Source: Bacteroidota bacterium
GTDB lineage: Bacteria > Bacteroidota > Bacteroidia > Flavobacteriales > Flavobacteriaceae
Length of the DNA stretch: 10,053 bases
NCBI GenBank assembly: GCA_004356305.1
Contig: SMXJ01000163.1
Location: 1 to 10,053 of the forward strand
Direction: 5' to 3'
In this document: piece by piece, positions 7,803-10,053 of the stretch
Numbering within the stretch: position 1 is the stretch's first letter
How the letters are laid out: every line of letters begins with the position of its first letter
Made by a program: the position numbers and the translations under genes
Notes under the pieces: model-generated
Told to the model about the DNA's origin: nothing
The model's input: only the letters and a program-made list of their open reading frames with translations
Database searches by the model: none

Positions 7803-7819
7803 AACTATTCGTTATAATG
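7803..7819 (-). promoter_or_regulatory. 17-bp motif shared with 3956-3972
   Basis: The 17 bases on the plus strand (AACTATTCGTTATAATG) match 3956-3972 (AACTATTCGCTAAAATG) at 15 of 17 positions. Both copies lie just upstream, on the minus strand, of a GTAGGAA element and a -7 box that precede secreted-protein genes. This suggests a common activator or repressor site; the regulator is unknown. Confidence 0.45.
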
Positions 7820-7858
7820 TATTATATTATCGTTTAAATGCGTATTTTTTCATTTTTA

Positions 7859-7896
7859 TTTATCGATTTTGGCGAAAAACCCAGTAAATCGATAAA
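7859..7896. other. 11-bp perfect inverted repeat around a 16-base spacer
   Basis: TTTATCGATTT (7859-7869) and AAATCGATAAA (7886-7896) are exact reverse complements, each holding an ATCGAT palindrome. The spacer contains TGG and CCA that could extend pairing. There is no T-run after it on either strand that would make it a terminator. It could be an operator, a recombination-type site or the base of a structured RNA. Between here and the terminator at 7951, and between 7820 and 7858, I see only AT-rich sequence with no gene. Confidence 0.45.
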
Positions 7897-7950
7897 AAAG
7901 AAATAATATAAAAGTTGCGAGAAGCTATTAATAATTGTTCACTTAAAATA

Positions 7951-7977
7951 AAAAACCACGCTCATGGCGTGGTTTTT
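7951..7977. terminator. Bidirectional intrinsic terminator, 11-bp perfect stem
   Basis: AAAAACCACGC, a 5-base loop TCATG, then GCGTGGTTTTT: a perfect 11-bp stem with a GC-rich core and T-runs on both strands. On the minus strand it would stop transcripts of the 9949-to-8303 cluster after they cross the antisense of the prfC fragment. No plus-strand gene ends here except transcripts entering from the left, so it may be a leftover from a gene lost during the rearrangement. Confidence 0.8.
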
Positions 7978-8000
7978 ATTGTTAGGCTTCTCCCGTGGGT

Positions 8001-8297
8001 CCGAAATTGATCGGTACGGTGGGAGCTCTGCAATTTGAAGTTATACAATACCGCTTAGAACATGAATATGGCGCTAAGTGTCGTTATGAAAACCTCAACG
8101 TTCATAAAGCATGTTGGGTAGAACCTACGGATCCTAAAAGTGATGAATTCTCTGAGTTCAAACGTGTTAAGTCGAAATTCCTGGCAAAGGACAAAAGAGG
8201 ACAATTGGTCTTTTTTGCTGACTCTGCGTTTACGTTGCAAATGACACAGTCAAAATATCCCAATGTAGTGCTACACTTTGTCAGTGAATATAAGTAG
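8001..8297 (+). pseudogene. Displaced 3' fragment of prfC (RF3 C-terminal domain)
   Basis: This fragment encodes 98 residues matching RF3 residues 432-529, with 89 identical by my count, then Lys and a TAG stop. It lacks the GTPase domain, the barrel and any start region: similarity begins at about GTVGALQFEV and upstream sequence is unrelated to prfC. The frame is intact throughout, and most codon differences from 5475-5771 are synonymous. A GTG at 7995 could open the frame but has no promoter or ribosome site that I can see, so I treat it as a remnant rather than a working gene. It lies 5 bp from the stop of the convergent gene 8303-9154, mirroring the arrangement at the intact prfC. It is also copy 2 of the direct repeat. 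Confidence 0.85.
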
Positions 8298-8302
8298 ATT
8301 GT

Positions 8303-9154
8303 TTAATCGTAATAATAGGCTACAATTTGTAATTCATCTTTTCCAGATCCTAAATACATTTTGGCTGCACCGGAACCGCTAGTATCTTCTACCTGCAAAT
8401 AAGCAGCAAATAACGCTGTATATGTACCCGGGCCTAATTTAACATAATCTGAAGCTGTATTTTTAAATCCCTTATAAGCACCATTTTTTCCATCTCCATT
8501 ATTATAAAATTGTCCTGTAAGAGCAAGCAGTCCGCCATATTCTAAACACCCGGTCCCGGAAGCATTTGTATCGATACACCATGGGCCTCCATTAATTGGG
8601 TTGCCATCAACGTCATTGATTATAGGCACTTCTGTTACTGTATCAATAAAATAGATTCCTGTTTGAATTACTCTTGCACGTAGATCATCAATTCTTTTCT
8701 TTTCTAAACTGATTTCATTATATATAGACCAAGAAACAGAATAATTAATTTCCAAAATTGCGTTGCCGGTCAAGGTAAATGAATTGGCAAAAAGACCACC
8801 AATAGGATCACCAGCGGGGTTGTAACCAAAGTTAACACCTGTTTGAATGATCACGTTAGTAGGATTCTCTACATCCTCTAAATAATTATCAGAATCAATG
8901 AGTAATGTTACGTTTGCGTCTCCAGTGCCGCCTAATATTAAATCACCGTTTGCATCAACATATACTATTGAGGTCGAACCTGATCCCAAATTATTGCTGT
9001 TATTGGTTTCATTCAAACCATCTATTCTAACATTTTCAGTAGCCCCTGCCACATGTACTGCCTGTTGAGGGTTTGTTGTGTTAATTCCCACTTGTGCGAA
9101 GGTATTTACAACTAAAAATAATAGCATAAAAATAAAAATCAATTTTTTCATCAT
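8303..9154 (-). CDS. VGIGT-type secreted beta-rich protein, paralog 2
   Basis: The protein has 283 residues. Two adjacent ATGs (9154 and 9151) are possible starts; the first is used. The signal peptide (MMKKLIFIFMLLFLVVNTFA) is followed by QVGINTTNPQQAVHVAG, then VRIDGLN and VDANGDLILG, in the same order as paralogs 1 and 3. The C-terminal part has FTLTGNAILEINYSVS and LGPGTYTALFAAY strands and ends DELQIVAYYYD. It is longer than the other two because of an insert around KKRIDDLRARV and a two-Cys loop (PWCIDTNASGTGCLEYGG) that could form a disulfide. The start is 2 bp after the stop of 9157-9927, so the two are co-transcribed. A jelly-roll or fibre-tip role is inferred from the pattern only; the target is unknown. 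Confidence 0.86.
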   Translation of the reverse strand: MMKKLIFIFMLLFLVVNTFAQVGINTTNPQQAVHVAGATENVRIDGLNETNNSNNLGSGSTSIVYVDANGDLILGGTGDANVTLLIDSDNYLEDVENPTNVIIQTGVNFGYNPAGDPIGGLFANSFTLTGNAILEINYSVSWSIYNEISLEKKRIDDLRARVIQTGIYFIDTVTEVPIINDVDGNPINGGPWCIDTNASGTGCLEYGGLLALTGQFYNNGDGKNGAYKGFKNTASDYVKLGPGTYTALFAAYLQVEDTSGSGAAKMYLGSGKDELQIVAYYYD

Positions 9155-9156
9155 TC

Positions 9157-9927
9157 TTAATTATAAACTCTGATTTTTAAATAATCCATATCACCTCCAT
9201 AACCAACACTCGTATAACTGTCAGCATGATCAGCTACCACTCCAAAAAAATAAATGCTATGTGTACCAGCTGGTAAGGTTAAATAGCCCTGACTATTTAT
9301 ATAGGAATACCCGGAAATCCCGCCAAATTGTGTTTCGTAATATTGCCCGTTGTATCCATAAGTCACTGATCTTTCAAAAGGATCCAATCCATTGTTATCA
9401 ATATCTATACAAAAAAATACTCCCATCGATATTGATTGGTCATAAGTTACATCGGCAAATGGAGGCCCTGCTGATAAATCAGAACCCTTTACCATCATAG
9501 TTATCCCGTATTTTACCTCGATTAATGCCTCTTGAGGGACTATAAACACTATCGTCCTAATTTGTCCCTCAACTAATGTATCACCCAGGTGATTATTGTT
9601 TACAACTCTACCAGTATTTTCGCCAATATTATATGGATCATCCGGAATAAAATTAGTGTCTTCTATAAGAAAGTTAAGTGGTAAGCCGCTATTTCCCGAT
9701 CCATCGCCTAATACAAAAGTGCCATTTCCATCCACGAATACAGGTGCTAAATTTATTCCATCGTTCTCTGATGGACTATTAACCGAATTAAACTTATCAA
9801 ATCTAATCGTTGAACTTGTTCCTGTTATATGTAATTCTTCCTGAGGAGAAGTAGTGCCAATACCCACTTGAGCATAACAAAGAGAACTAAGAAAAATTAG
9901 AATTAATATGTTGTAAACTCTTTTCAT
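9157..9927 (-). CDS. VGIGT-type secreted beta-rich protein, paralog 3
   Basis: The protein has 256 residues, starting at the ATG at 9925-9927. The signal peptide is ~1-19 (KRVYNILILIFLSSLCYA), then QVGIGTTSPQEELHITG, IRFDKFN and VDGNGTFVLG. The C-terminal region carries IVPQEALIEVKYGI, LPAGTHSIYFFGVV and a terminal MDYLKIRVYN, aligning with the same blocks of paralogs 1 and 2. It contains FFCIDIDNNGLDPFE, a DxDxNG-like acidic loop that may bind calcium. The 23 bases at 9851-9873, coding the signal-cleavage/VGIGTT region, are identical to 6434-6456 in paralog 1. It lies 21 bp after the stop of the gene at the right edge and 2 bp before paralog 2, forming an operon read right to left. Function unknown. 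Confidence 0.86.
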   Translation of the reverse strand: MKRVYNILILIFLSSLCYAQVGIGTTSPQEELHITGTSSTIRFDKFNSVNSPSENDGINLAPVFVDGNGTFVLGDGSGNSGLPLNFLIEDTNFIPDDPYNIGENTGRVVNNNHLGDTLVEGQIRTIVFIVPQEALIEVKYGITMMVKGSDLSAGPPFADVTYDQSISMGVFFCIDIDNNGLDPFERSVTYGYNGQYYETQFGGISGYSYINSQGYLTLPAGTHSIYFFGVVADHADSYTSVGYGGDMDYLKIRVYN

Positions 9928-9948
9928 ATTTCTTGCTAAACAAACGTA

Positions 9949-10053
9949 TTAATGCAACCTAAAAAAAACTAAATCATGTCCAGTGGCAAATTCAACATAA
10001 GTGCTTTTAGATGTAGTCCCAAATCCTCCTGGAGCAATTATATCTGACCAAAC
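9949..10053 (-). CDS. C-terminal end of a further secreted-family protein, partial
   Basis: An open frame of 34 codons runs from the right edge to a TAA at 9949-9951. It ends ...YVEFATGHDLVFFRLH. The block before the end (small residues, Asp, then alternating hydrophobics and aromatics) resembles the last residues of its neighbours (GGDMDYLKIRVYN; GSGKDELQIVAYYYD). The spacing of 21 bp to the next start fits an operon. It is probably a fourth VGIGT paralog, but only the tail is visible. Confidence 0.55.
   Translation of the reverse strand, partial: VWSDIIAPGGFGTTSKSTYVEFATGHDLVFFRLH

Noticed and set aside
7859..7896. Xer dif site
   Set aside because: The 11-bp arms fit, but the 16-base spacer does not match the ~6-base dif centre.
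8055..8240. Minus-strand open frame opposite the prfC fragment
   Set aside because: It is the counterpart of the antisense frame opposite copy 1 (5451-5714), so it arises from the repeat itself.
7995..8297. prfC fragment as a live 100-residue gene from GTG 7995
   Set aside because: It has no promoter box or ribosome site that I can see, and only part of one domain; the intact frame is better explained by recent displacement.
5475..8297. SXT/R391-like ICE integrated in prfC
   Set aside because: Those elements use the 5' end of prfC and carry an integrase and conjugation genes; none is present here.
5877..9844. Plus-strand frames opposite the secreted genes (5877-6149, 6593-6796, 9261-9500, 9596-9844), and minus-strand 6697-6912
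   Set aside because: All overlap signal-peptide genes with coherent paralogous motifs; none has a start context or a domain.
1..10053. CRISPR array, tRNA, rRNA or transposase
   Set aside because: No short regularly spaced repeats, no cloverleaf with a GTTCRA arm, and no recombinase motif was seen on either strand.

Overview
The window looks like chromosome of a marine-type member of the Flavobacteriia (Bacteroidota). The clues are low-to-moderate GC with AT-rich gaps, almost no Shine-Dalgarno sequences, promoter elements of the Bacteroidota TAnnTTTG type, and a predominance of Sec-exported beta-rich surface proteins. Examples are a von Willebrand factor A (vWA) protein with DUF11-type repeats, and several small proteins that open with an AQVGIGTT-like motif right after the signal peptide. 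This assignment is inference; there is no rRNA or other taxonomic marker.

Layout. Bases 1-3858 hold two minus-strand genes that probably form an operon: a 163-residue secreted protein (3367-3858), then a very long vWA/Ig/DUF11 surface protein (1-3303) that runs off the left edge. Bases 3859-4181 are a divergent intergenic region rich in repeated short motifs. Bases 4182-5780 hold the only intact plus-strand gene, prfC (peptide chain release factor 3). Everything to its right is on the minus strand and convergent with it, apart from one prfC fragment. This comprises a VGIGT-type secreted protein (5806-6513) and a 380-residue secreted protein with a C-terminal Ig/cadherin-like module (6551-7693). 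A 307-base gap follows with a promoter, an 11-bp inverted repeat and a perfect terminator hairpin. Then comes the displaced prfC 3' end (8001-8297), and after it a tight cluster of two VGIGT proteins (8303-9154, 9157-9927) plus the C-terminus of a probable fourth (9949 to the edge).

The main structural observation is that the last ~98 codons of prfC occur twice as direct repeats (5475-5771 and 8001-8297), about 89% identical in DNA. Most codon differences are synonymous, so the two copies appear to have diverged while both were functional prfC alleles. Each copy is followed within 5-25 bp by a convergent gene of the same secreted family. I infer that the prfC 3' end is an insertion or recombination point at which surface-protein cassettes are exchanged: the intact gene acquired a new 3' end together with cargo, and the old 3' end was pushed 2.5 kb downstream. 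No integrase is visible.

Other points: a strong GC step inside the vWA gene, which suggests mosaic repeats; a domain apparently inserted into a loop of one DUF11 repeat; and a composite motif (GTAGGAA near GAATAGTT) shared by the control regions of two unrelated secreted-protein transcription units. Nothing here is a proven new system. The prfC-associated surface-protein cassette and the shared upstream motif are the best leads.
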